Program-made: the position numbers and the translations under genes
Assembly (NCBI GenBank): GCA_002281005.1
Contig: NCFD01000084.1
Coordinates: forward strand, 1-6,059
Source of the DNA: Acidocella sp. 35-58-6
Lineage (GTDB): Bacteria > Pseudomonadota > Alphaproteobacteria > Acetobacterales > Acetobacteraceae
DNA: 6,059 bases
Direction of reading: 5' to 3'
Notes under the pieces: model-generated
Seen by the model: only the letters and a program-made list of their open reading frames with translations
Told to the model about the DNA's origin: nothing
Databases searched by the model: none
Shown here: positions 1-6,033 of the stretch, piece after piece
How positions within the stretch are numbered: the stretch's first letter is position 1
How the letters are laid out: each line of letters begins with the position of its first letter

Positions 1-547
1 CTTTTCGGCGGCGATGTTTCTGTTTGTGGCGGTGTTGTGGACAGGCTTGAGCGTGCTGCGGCCGCAGGCGGCGGCCGTGCCGGGTGCCTTGGGGTTGCGG
101 CGCTGGGCCATCGCGGCGGCCGTGCTCCTGGTGGTGACAATGTTTGCGGGAACGTTTGTATCCGGCACCCACGCGATTGATGTGTTTAACGCCAAAACCG
201 GCGCCGGCATGGGCGCACCGCCAGCGGATTATTTCACCCTGCAGCCATGGTGGCTGAATATGTTCGCGAATAAGGCGGCGGTGCTGTTTGATCATCAGAT
301 GCTGGCGAGTGTGACGGCTTTGGTGGTGCTGGTGGCAGCGGTGATGGCGCTGCGCAGCGGTGTGAGTGGCGCCGTGCGCGATGCGGCTTTGGCGGTTGGC
401 GCCTTGGTGTTGTTGCAGTACGCTCTGGGCGTGACAGCATTGGTCTCGAAACTGTTGGATATCGGTGTGGCGCATCAGATGAACGCGGTGCTGCTGCTGG
501 CGGCGTTTGTGTATATGCTGCACGGTTTGCGGGGTGCGACCAGGTGA
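1..547 (+). CDS. ctaA: COX15/CtaA family heme A synthase, C-terminal half (5' truncated by window edge)
   Basis: Membrane protein of the heme A synthase family, which oxidises the C8 methyl of heme O to a formyl group to make heme A for aa3-type cytochrome oxidase. The reading frame is open to the left edge. The ATG at 14 is not the true start, because the residues before it (FSAA) align with the FVSG that follows His160 in the next gene. The visible part corresponds to TM4-TM8. The third family histidine is in FDHQ (codon 293-295) and the fourth is in AHQMNAV (473-475), the presumed ligands of the C-terminal heme b. The usual NTWPLMDG loop is replaced by NAKTGAGMG, and HR of the third-His motif is HQ. 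Its stop overlaps the start of a paralog downstream, so the two form a tandem pair. Family assignment is firm. Whether it is an active synthase cannot be judged without the N-terminal half. Confidence 0.86.
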   Translation, partial: FSAAMFLFVAVLWTGLSVLRPQAAAVPGALGLRRWAIAAAVLLVVTMFAGTFVSGTHAIDVFNAKTGAGMGAPPADYFTLQPWWLNMFANKAAVLFDHQMLASVTALVVLVAAVMALRSGVSGAVRDAALAVGALVLLQYALGVTALVSKLLDIGVAHQMNAVLLLAAFVYMLHGLRGATR

Positions 548-549
548 TG
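544..549 (+). promoter_or_regulatory. Stop/start overlap coupling the two COX15-like genes
   Basis: The bases GTGATG hold the TGA stop of the first COX15-like gene (545-547) and the ATG of the second (547-549), sharing one A. The GTG at 544 is also in frame. No strong Shine-Dalgarno is visible, only a purine-containing CCAGG just upstream. This suggests that ribosomes ending the first gene restart on the second, so the two proteins would be made together. Coupling is inferred from the arrangement. Confidence 0.6.
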
Positions 550-1608
550 AAATCCGGCGACCGGCTGGTTAGTAACTGGCTGCTGCTGCTGGCCTTCATG
601 GTGTTCGGCATGGTGGCCGGTGGTGGCCATGCGCGGATGATCGGGGCCGGATATATTATTCAGGTGTGGCTACCGTTCACGGGCTTTATCCCACCGCGCA
701 CTGATGCCGACTGGACGCATTTGTTTGGGTTATATCAGCAGACCAGCCAGTATCAGGCGATGCATCCGCCGATGGACATGGCGCAGTTCAAGGCATTGTT
801 TTGGCCGATGTTTCTCGACCGGGTGTGGGGCCGGGTGATGGCGCTGGTGTTCATGGTGCCGTTGGCGATTTTTTGGTTTCGAAAGCGGGTTTCACTCAAA
901 TTGGCGCTGTGGCTGCTGGCGTTGTTCGGCGCGGGTGGGGCGCAGGCGGTGTATGGCTGGTTGATGGTGCGCACCGGCATGGAACCCGGTGTGCTGACGC
1001 CGCCGCCAGAATGGCTGGCGCCGCATTTTGTCTCGGGCATGTTGATTTTCATCGGGCTGTTATGGACCGCTTTGAGCGTGCGCAATCCGCAGCCCGCCGT
1101 GATTACCGGTGCAGCGCATTTGAAAACCCTGCTCACGCTCTGCATTATTTTGATTTTAGGGACGATGGGCCTGGGGGCGCTGGTGGCAGCGACCAACGCG
1201 ATTGCGGTGTTCAACACCTTCCCGATGATGGATGGGCAATGGGTGCCCGCCGGGTTTTACAGCCTGCATCCGGTGTGGCTGAATTTCATCGCTAATCAGG
1301 CGACTGTGCAATTTGACCATCGGGTGATGGCAACAGTGACCGCGCTGAGCGTGCTGGTGACGGCCGTGATGGGACTGCGTGAGCCGTTGCCGGCCGGGCC
1401 GCGTGATGCGTTTTTACTACTGGCCGGGCTGGTGGGGCTGCAATATCTGCTGGGGATGATCACCATCGTCTCCGGCTCGGTCGAGTTGGGATTTGTGCAT
1501 GAGTTAAACGCGGTGTTGTTGCTGGCGGCGGCGGTGCTGGCGCGGCATGGTTTGCGTGGGGCGGTCAGAGGCCCCATGTTAAGGTCTGATGTAGCTGCTG
1601 CGGAGTGA
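547..1608 (+). CDS. ctaA: COX15/CtaA-like heme A synthase paralog with a degenerate EXXHR motif
   Basis: A 353-residue polytopic protein, full length for alphaproteobacterial COX15, with about eight hydrophobic helices (roughly 11-27, 94-111, 117-141, 161-177, 194-214, 257-276, 287-307, 317-334). The long TM1-TM2 loop with WLPFTGFIPP, W, Y and MAQFKALF matches COX15-type family members. His160, His258 (QFDHR) and His318 (VHELNAV) are present, as is NTFPMMDG at 223-230. However, the EXXHR motif at the start of TM2 reads Met88-Phe-Leu-Asp91-Arg92, so the essential Glu and the first heme-ligand His are gone. The TRLTxSG signature after TM1 is ARMIGAG. ATG 547 was chosen because it makes a TGATG overlap with the upstream stop; the in-frame GTG at 544 is the alternative. 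The gene is intact, with no frameshift. By homology it acts in heme A synthesis, but with these losses it may be inactive alone, act with its partner gene, or have another heme-related role. Confidence 0.85.
   Translation: MKSGDRLVSNWLLLLAFMVFGMVAGGGHARMIGAGYIIQVWLPFTGFIPPRTDADWTHLFGLYQQTSQYQAMHPPMDMAQFKALFWPMFLDRVWGRVMALVFMVPLAIFWFRKRVSLKLALWLLALFGAGGAQAVYGWLMVRTGMEPGVLTPPPEWLAPHFVSGMLIFIGLLWTALSVRNPQPAVITGAAHLKTLLTLCIILILGTMGLGALVAATNAIAVFNTFPMMDGQWVPAGFYSLHPVWLNFIANQATVQFDHRVMATVTALSVLVTAVMGLREPLPAGPRDAFLLLAGLVGLQYLLGMITIVSGSVELGFVHELNAVLLLAAAVLARHGLRGAVRGPMLRSDVAAAE
1602..1605 (+). promoter_or_regulatory. Shine-Dalgarno GGAG for tldD
   Basis: GGAG lies 7 bases before the tldD ATG at 1613 and overlaps the final sense codon of the preceding COX15-like gene (GCG GAG TGA). 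It fixes the tldD start. Together with the 4-base gap between the genes, it supports co-transcription. Confidence 0.75.
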
Positions 1609-1612
1609 ACTG

Positions 1613-3049
1613 ATGAGCGAAGCCCTCGATATTGCCCAAAAACTTTTTCATGGTGACGGTGGGTTGGACCCGGTGGTGGCGGCGCGGCAGATCGCCGCGG
1701 CGCTCGAGGGTAGCGATGATGGTGAGCTGTTCCTGGAATACCGCGAGTCCGAAGGGATCAGCCTGGAAGATGGCCGCATCCGCTCGGCGAGCTTCGATAC
1801 GCGCCGTGGCTTTGGTTTACGCGCCGTGCTGGGGGAAGCCAGTTACTACGCCCATGCCGGGGATTTAAGCGAGCCGGCACTGGCGCGGGCGGCGGAGACC
1901 ATCCGCGCCGCCAAGTCGGCTGAGCAATCCATGGTGGCTGCCGGGCCAGCGGGGGGAGCGGCACCGCTTTATGTGGGGTTGAACCCGCTGGCGGAGATGC
2001 CGTTTGCCACCCGGGCTGCGCTGTTGACCGAGATTGATGCCTATGCGCGCGCCGCGGATTCGCGCGTGACGCAGGTGATGGCGAGCATCATGGGCGAGTG
2101 GCAGGTGGTGGAAATTTTGCGGGCCGATGGCACCCGGGTGGCCGATGTGCGCCCCTTGGTGCGGCTGAATGTCTCGGTGGTGATGGAGGAAAATGGCCGC
2201 CGTGAGTCCGGTGGCCACGGTGCCGGTGGCCGGACCTCCTACGCATCGTACATGGTGCCTTCCTACTGGCAGGGGGCAGTGCACGAGGCGATTCGGCAGG
2301 CTTCAGTGAATTTGACGAGTGTCGCGGCACCCGCAGGCGAGATGCCGGTGGTGCTGGGTTCCGGCTGGCCAGGCATTTTGCTGCATGAGGCAATCGGACA
2401 CGGGCTGGAAGGCGATTTCAACCGCAAGCAAACCTCGGCGTTCGCGGGGTTAATGGGCAGCCGGATTGCCGCCAAGGGTGTGACGGTGGTGGATGATGGC
2501 ACGCTGCCCAACCGGCGCGGCTCTCTCACCATTGACGATGAAGGCACGCCAACCTCACGCACCACCCTGATTGAGGATGGGATTCTGGTTGGTTTCATCC
2601 AGGACCGCCAGAACGCCCGGCTGATGAATATGCGCGCGACCGGTAATGGTCGGCGGCAATCCTATGCCCACTCGCCGATGCCGCGGATGACCAACACCAT
2701 CATGCTGAATGGCGAGGCCACCACCGAGGACATGATCAAATCCGTCAAACGCGGCCTCTATGCGGTGAATTTCGCGGGCGGGCAGGTCGATATCACTTCC
2801 GGCAAGTTCGTGTTCTCGGCAGCCGAAGCCTATATGATCGAGGATGGCAAAATCGGCGCACCGGTCAAAGGCGCCACCTTGATCGGCAACGGCCCGGATG
2901 CGCTGACCAAGATCGAGATGATCGGCAATGATTTCGCGCTCGACCCCGGTGTCGGCACCTGTGGTAAAAACGGCCAGGGCGTGCCGGTGGGTGTGGGGCA
3001 GCCGACAATGAAAATGTCGGGTCTGACGGTTGGTGGGACTGCCGCATAA
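1613..3049 (+). CDS. tldD: Metalloprotease TldD
   Basis: TldD subunit of the TldD/TldE (PmbA) cytoplasmic zinc peptidase. In E. coli this heterodimer processes microcin B17 and degrades the CcdA antitoxin by threading unfolded peptides. The 478 residues match the family's usual length of about 480. The N-terminal domain (about 30-240) has the typical EYRESEGISLEDGRI strand. The zinc site is HEAIGH, with His258-Glu259 and His263, followed by GLEGDFNRK. The third ligand is Cys450 in GVGTCGKNGQGVPVGVGQPT. Other family blocks are intact: VVDDGTLPNRRGS, AYMIEDGKIGAPVKGATLIGNGP and the terminal LTVGG. It starts 4 bases after a COX15-like gene with its own GGAG site. In many alphaproteobacteria tldD neighbours the aa3 oxidase (ctaC/ctaD) cluster, so the heme A synthase neighbour fits that habit. 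The partner tldE is not in this window. All catalytic residues are present, so activity is expected. Confidence 0.97.
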   Translation: MSEALDIAQKLFHGDGGLDPVVAARQIAAALEGSDDGELFLEYRESEGISLEDGRIRSASFDTRRGFGLRAVLGEASYYAHAGDLSEPALARAAETIRAAKSAEQSMVAAGPAGGAAPLYVGLNPLAEMPFATRAALLTEIDAYARAADSRVTQVMASIMGEWQVVEILRADGTRVADVRPLVRLNVSVVMEENGRRESGGHGAGGRTSYASYMVPSYWQGAVHEAIRQASVNLTSVAAPAGEMPVVLGSGWPGILLHEAIGHGLEGDFNRKQTSAFAGLMGSRIAAKGVTVVDDGTLPNRRGSLTIDDEGTPTSRTTLIEDGILVGFIQDRQNARLMNMRATGNGRRQSYAHSPMPRMTNTIMLNGEATTEDMIKSVKRGLYAVNFAGGQVDITSGKFVFSAAEAYMIEDGKIGAPVKGATLIGNGPDALTKIEMIGNDFALDPGVGTCGKNGQGVPVGVGQPTMKMSGLTVGGTAA

Positions 3050-3056
3050 CAGTCAT

Positions 3057-3070
3057 GAAGCTGTCGCTTC
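3057..3070. repeat. Small perfect hairpin in the tldD-ppx gap
   Basis: GAAGC (3057-3061) and GCTTC (3066-3070) form a 5-bp stem with a TGTC loop. It sits 8 bases after the tldD stop. No T-run follows, so it is not a standard intrinsic terminator. It might stabilise the tldD mRNA 3' end or be chance. The rest of the 54-base gap to the ppx ATG shows no convincing promoter. Confidence 0.35.
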
Positions 3071-3103
3071 TCTGTCACGCCGCAATCTGCGATATTGGAT
3101 TTT

Positions 3104-4618
3104 ATGGACCAATTCTCCATCGATGACCGGCATGACACGATGCTGAACGTGAGCGCGCGGCGTGCCGTGGTGGATCTGGGGTCCAACTCCGTTCGGTTGG
3201 TGATTTACGAGGGTGATTCTCGGAACCCGGTACAGATTTTCAATGAAAAGGCTGTGCTGCGTCTGGCCAAAGGCATGACCAAGACCGGCAAGATGGATAA
3301 AGCGGCACTGGTGCAGGCTGAAACCGTGCTGCGGCGCTATGCGGCGGTGGCGCGGGCCATGGGCGTGCAGATTCTCGAAGTGCTGGCCACCTCAGCGGTG
3401 CGCGACGCCGAAAACGGCCCCGAGTTTGTGAGGCACTTACAGAAAAACATCCCCGAAATGCGCATCAATGTGCTCTCGGGCAATGCCGAGGCCTCGTTAT
3501 CCGCTGAGGGTGTGCTGTGCGGCATTCCGGCGGCAGACGGGATACTGGCGGATTTAGGTGGTGGCTCACTGGAGCTGGTGCGGCTCGATGCCGGGCGCGT
3601 TGGCACCTCGGTCACGTTGCCAATTGGCGTGATCCGTCTGGCGGACCGTGCCGGCGGCGATTTAATGAAAGCCCGCCAGATTGTGACGACGGCGCTTGAG
3701 GATGCGCCGTTTGTGGCCGAAGCGGCGGGGCGGGATTTATACCTCTCAGGCGGCGCCTTTCGGGCCCTGGCGCGGATTCACATTATGCAAACCGGCTACC
3801 CGCTGAACATGGTGCATCACTACACCATCGGGCGCGAGGAAGCACGGGATCTGGCGGGCGTTATCAGCGAGGCGGGGCGCAAGCTGATCGAGCGGATGCC
3901 CGGCGTGCCGAAGCGCCGGATCGAGGATTTACCCTACGCCGCGCTGATTTTACGGCGGTTGCTGCGGGCTTCGGGGGTGGAGCGCGTGGTGTTCAGTGCC
4001 AACGGCATGCGCGAAGGCTGGTTTGCAAGGTTGATGCCGCCGGAAATTCGTGCCGAGGACCCTCTGCTGGCGGCGGGCAAGGATTTAACCCGCGGCACCT
4101 TGCGCGACCCGACCTTGCCGCCAGCCCTGGTGGCCTGGACCAACTCAATTTTCCCGCAGGAAACCGGCTCGCAGCGGCGGTTGCGCGAGGCGGCTTGCTG
4201 GCTCTCTGACATTGGCAGCCATGAGCACCCTGAATACCGTGCCGAGCAGGCGTTTTTGCGGGTGTTGCGGCAATCCGGCATTGGGCTCGACCATCACGCC
4301 CGGGCATTTTTAGCGCTGACCATGGCGTTACGGTATGAGGCCGAAGCGGATAGTCCGTTTTTGGTCCCGGCACGTTCATTGCTGGATATGCACGCGAATC
4401 GCCGGGCGGAAACGCTGGGGGCGGCATTGCGGCTGGCCTACACGCTCTCCGCCGGCACGCCGCAACTGCTGGCTGGTACCACGTTGACGATGGCGCCGGG
4501 GCGGTTGATTCTCGGGCTGGCCGAGGCAAATGGCGTGTTTGCCGGGGATTCGGTGTTGCGGCGGCTGGACCGGCTGGCGCAACTGCTCGGCCTCGAAGCC
4601 GAAACGGAACGCCATTAG
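3104..4618 (+). CDS. ppx: Exopolyphosphatase, Ppx/GppA family
   Basis: Cytoplasmic phosphatase of the ASKHA fold that hydrolyses terminal phosphates of inorganic polyphosphate; some family members also act on pppGpp. The product is 504 residues from ATG 3104. The phosphate-1 motif is DLGSNSVRL (from Asp24), followed by ATSAVRDAENG. The glutamate motif reads SGNAEASLSAEGV, with Glu129 kept but the first Glu of the usual EEA replaced by Ala. The phosphate-2 motif is DLGGGSLEL (from Asp150), followed by LSGGAFRALARI. After about residue 300 comes an HD-like Ppx C-terminal domain with WLSDIGSHEHPEYR (from 366) and GLDHHARAFLAL, a form I associate with alphaproteobacterial enzymes. The start is uncertain: an in-frame TTG at 3095 and an ATG at 3140 are alternatives, and only a weak GGA (3097-3099) precedes ATG 3104. 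It lies 54 bases after tldD and may share its transcript. No ppk is in the window, so its role in phosphate storage or stress is inferred from the family. Confidence 0.93.
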   Translation: MDQFSIDDRHDTMLNVSARRAVVDLGSNSVRLVIYEGDSRNPVQIFNEKAVLRLAKGMTKTGKMDKAALVQAETVLRRYAAVARAMGVQILEVLATSAVRDAENGPEFVRHLQKNIPEMRINVLSGNAEASLSAEGVLCGIPAADGILADLGGGSLELVRLDAGRVGTSVTLPIGVIRLADRAGGDLMKARQIVTTALEDAPFVAEAAGRDLYLSGGAFRALARIHIMQTGYPLNMVHHYTIGREEARDLAGVISEAGRKLIERMPGVPKRRIEDLPYAALILRRLLRASGVERVVFSANGMREGWFARLMPPEIRAEDPLLAAGKDLTRGTLRDPTLPPALVAWTNSIFPQETGSQRRLREAACWLSDIGSHEHPEYRAEQAFLRVLRQSGIGLDHHARAFLALTMALRYEAEADSPFLVPARSLLDMHANRRAETLGAALRLAYTLSAGTPQLLAGTTLTMAPGRLILGLAEANGVFAGDSVLRRLDRLAQLLGLEAETERH

Positions 4619-4631
4619 GGGTAATCCCCTA
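4616..4631. repeat. Perfect palindromic hairpin at the ppx stop codon
   Basis: TAGGGG (4616-4621) and CCCCTA (4626-4631) form a 6-bp stem around a TAAT loop, and the TAG of the left arm is the ppx stop codon. No run of T follows, so it does not fit a Rho-independent terminator. It could be a 3'-end stabiliser, a weak pause site or a protein-binding palindrome. Confidence 0.5.
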
Positions 4632-4643
4632 TACGGCCCTCTA

Positions 4644-4678
4644 CTTGCGTTTACGGCAAGGCAGCGCAATAGTTGCTG
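4644..4678. promoter_or_regulatory. Paired TTGC/GCAA inverted repeats, possible operator or leader structure
   Basis: Two adjacent dyads lie in the leader of the MDR oxidoreductase gene. CTTGC (4644-4648) pairs with GCAAG (4656-4660), extendable through an inner CGT/ACG with one bulged G. GCAA (4666-4669) pairs with TTGC (4673-4676) around a TAG loop. The four half-sites start at 4645, 4656, 4666 and 4673, so the first three are about one helical turn apart. TACGGC also occurs twice, 20 bases apart (4632 and 4652). A regulator site is a guess from symmetry, and no good -35/-10 pair was found around it. Confidence 0.3.
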
Positions 4679-4686
4679 ATAAATTT

Positions 4687-4691
4687 GGAGG
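4687..4691 (+). promoter_or_regulatory. Strong Shine-Dalgarno GGAGG for the MDR oxidoreductase
   Basis: GGAGG is 6 bases before the ATG at 4698, the best ribosome binding site in the window. An out-of-frame ATG at 4693 is too close to the site to compete. It implies that this gene is translated independently and efficiently, unlike the coupled genes at the left. Confidence 0.85.
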
Positions 4692-4697
4692 AATGCC

Positions 4698-5705
4698 ATG
4701 ACTCAGGTTGAAAATCGCCAATTCCGTTTGGCTGCCCGGCCGGTTGGTCTGCCGAAAGCGAGCGACTGGACCTATGTGAAAGAGCCAGCGCGGCAGCCTG
4801 ATGAGGGCGAAGTGCTGGTGGCGGTGGAATATCTCTCGCTTGACCCCGCCATGCGCGGCTGGATGAATGAAGGTAAATCCTATATCGCGCCGGTAAAGCT
4901 GGGCGATGTGATGCGGGCCGGCGGCGTTGGCAAAGTGCTGGAAAGTAAGGCGGCTGGGTTCGCAGCCGGGGATTTTGTCTCGGGCAGTTTAGGTGTTCAG
5001 GCTTACGCCACCTGCAAGGCGAAAGATTTAATTAAAATTGACCCCCGGCTGGCGCCACTGCCGGTTTATTTGAACGTGCTGGGGATGACCGGTATGACCG
5101 CGTATTTTGGCTTGCTGGAAGTGGGCGAACCGAAGGAAGGCGAAACCTTGGTGGTTTCTGGTGCGGCGGGTGCCGTAGGGGCCACTGTGGGGCAGATTGC
5201 CAAAATCAAAGGCTGCCGGGTGGTGGGAATTGCCGGTGGGGCCGAAAAATGTGCGTTTTTAATCAATGAACTCGGTTTCGATGCCGCCATTGATTACAAG
5301 GCTGGGGATATTCGTACAGCCATGAAGGAAGCCTGCCCGAACGGGATTGATGTTTACTTCGATAACGTTGGTGGCGAAATTTTGGATGCTTGCCTGGCGT
5401 TGATTAACCTGCGGGCGCGGATCGTAATTTGCGGGGCGATTTCGCAGTATAATAACACGACACCCATTAAGGGGCCTTCAAATTACCTCTCGCTGCTGGT
5501 GAACCGGGCACGGATGCAGGGCATGGTGGTGTTTGATTATGCCGACCGCTATGGGCTGGCGGCGCGTGAGATGGCTGGCTGGATGGCGGCAGGTAAGCTG
5601 AAAGGTAAGGAGGACATTGTCGAGGGATTGGAGACCTTCCCTGAGACGTTGTTGAAGCTGTTTTCTGGCGAAAATTTTGGCAAGCTGGTGCTAAAGGTTA
5701 CGTAA
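4698..5705 (+). CDS. NADP-dependent MDR oxidoreductase (CurA / leukotriene B4 12-hydroxydehydrogenase-like)
   Basis: A 335-residue zinc-free medium-chain dehydrogenase/reductase of the double-bond reductase branch, whose members use NADPH to reduce alpha,beta-unsaturated carbonyls (E. coli CurA/YncB, prostaglandin reductase, plant alkenal reductases). The N-terminal GroES-like domain contains LSLDPAMRGWM and the LGMTGMTAYFGLLEVGEPKEGET block. The Rossmann domain begins with GAAGAVG at 155-161, followed by VVGIAGGAEKC. FDNVGGEILD, ICGAISQYN and NRARMQGMVVFDYA are typical of this subgroup. No structural zinc cysteine cluster is present, as expected. It follows ppx after 79 bases with a strong ribosome site, so it may have its own promoter. 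Its 3' end overlaps the convergent DUF167 gene by 8 bases. The natural substrate cannot be told from sequence; detoxification of reactive aldehydes or enones is the usual inference. Confidence 0.94.
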   Translation: MTQVENRQFRLAARPVGLPKASDWTYVKEPARQPDEGEVLVAVEYLSLDPAMRGWMNEGKSYIAPVKLGDVMRAGGVGKVLESKAAGFAAGDFVSGSLGVQAYATCKAKDLIKIDPRLAPLPVYLNVLGMTGMTAYFGLLEVGEPKEGETLVVSGAAGAVGATVGQIAKIKGCRVVGIAGGAEKCAFLINELGFDAAIDYKAGDIRTAMKEACPNGIDVYFDNVGGEILDACLALINLRARIVICGAISQYNNTTPIKGPSNYLSLLVNRARMQGMVVFDYADRYGLAAREMAGWMAAGKLKGKEDIVEGLETFPETLLKLFSGENFGKLVLKVT

Positions 5706-6033
5706 GCTGTGATAGCAGACGCCCGGGATCGCCTATCAGGCGAAATTTTTTGTCGCGGGATGCGTTGCCGGTTTCCAGCGTGATGGCGGCTGGTTTGATT
5801 TGAAAATGTTTGGCGAGCGCCGCGAGGATCGCCTCGTTGGCGCGGCCGTCCTCGGGTGGGGCTGAGACCGCCACCTTGAGGCGGCCCAGGGGCCAGCCTG
5901 GGGATGCGGCGGCTTCCACGATGGTGCCGATGACAGTGCGCTTGGCGCCAGGTTGAGCTTTGACGGCCAATATGATGCCGTCTGCGGTGACGGACCAGCA
6001 TTGCGGGGTGAGGCTTTGCGGATTGGTCGGCAT
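5698..6033 (-). CDS. yggU: DUF167 / YggU family protein
   Basis: A 111-residue soluble protein of the small, widely conserved DUF167 (YggU) family, whose biochemical role is unknown. The family core is clear: AVKAQPGAKRT near the N terminus, then LKVAVSAPPEDGRANEAILAALAKHF, then the ITLETGNASRDKKFRLIGD strand region. The product is slightly longer than E. coli YggU (about 96 residues) because of an N-terminal extension. Start ATG at 6033 is the first possible one, since in-frame TGA and TAG codons lie two and three codons upstream (6037-6042). Its ribosome site is weak, with only GAGAGG and GGCGGG further upstream. The stop (5698-5700) lies inside the end of the MDR oxidoreductase gene. In alphaproteobacteria this gene often follows a yggT-type membrane protein gene. 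The 26 bases to the right edge are too few to see an upstream neighbour. Confidence 0.93.
   Translation of the reverse strand: MPTNPQSLTPQCWSVTADGIILAVKAQPGAKRTVIGTIVEAAASPGWPLGRLKVAVSAPPEDGRANEAILAALAKHFQIKPAAITLETGNASRDKKFRLIGDPGRLLSQLT
5729..5751 (+). terminator. Likely Rho-independent terminator for the MDR oxidoreductase transcript
   Basis: TCGCC (5729-5733) and GGCGA (5739-5743) form a 5-bp GC-rich stem with a TATCA loop. Two A and then six T (5746-5751) follow. It lies 24 bases after the MDR stop on the same strand, within the coding sequence of the convergent DUF167 gene, where the T-run is the complement of Lys-Lys-Phe codons. The stem is short, so efficiency may be modest. In the other direction no T-run follows, so it would act on the + transcript only. 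Confidence 0.6.

Noticed and set aside
14..16. ATG at 14 as the start of the first gene
   Set aside because: The frame is open to the left edge and the four residues before this ATG align with the paralog's interior after His160, so the gene begins outside the window.
2208..2231. Direct repeat CCGGTGGCC twice with flanking GTCC/GGAC symmetry inside tldD
   Set aside because: It encodes the Gly-rich loop SGGHGAGGR, which is also glycine-rich in other TldD proteins; the repeat follows from codon choice.
1865..2284. Long open frame on the - strand opposite tldD (and similar ones opposite ppx at 3993-4529 and the COX15 gene at 753-1217)
   Set aside because: Low-complexity Pro/Arg/His/Ser-rich translations typical of antisense frames in GC-rich genes, with no recognisable family and no ribosome site, and lying fully over well-conserved genes.
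3091..3096. GATATT as a -10 box for ppx
   Set aside because: Upstream sequence has no TTGACA-like element at the right spacing, and read-through from tldD explains expression as well.
4678..4684. GATAAAT as a -10 box for the MDR gene
   Set aside because: No acceptable -35 hexamer 16-18 bases upstream (nearest TTACGG gives about 21), and it lies nearly on top of the ribosome site.
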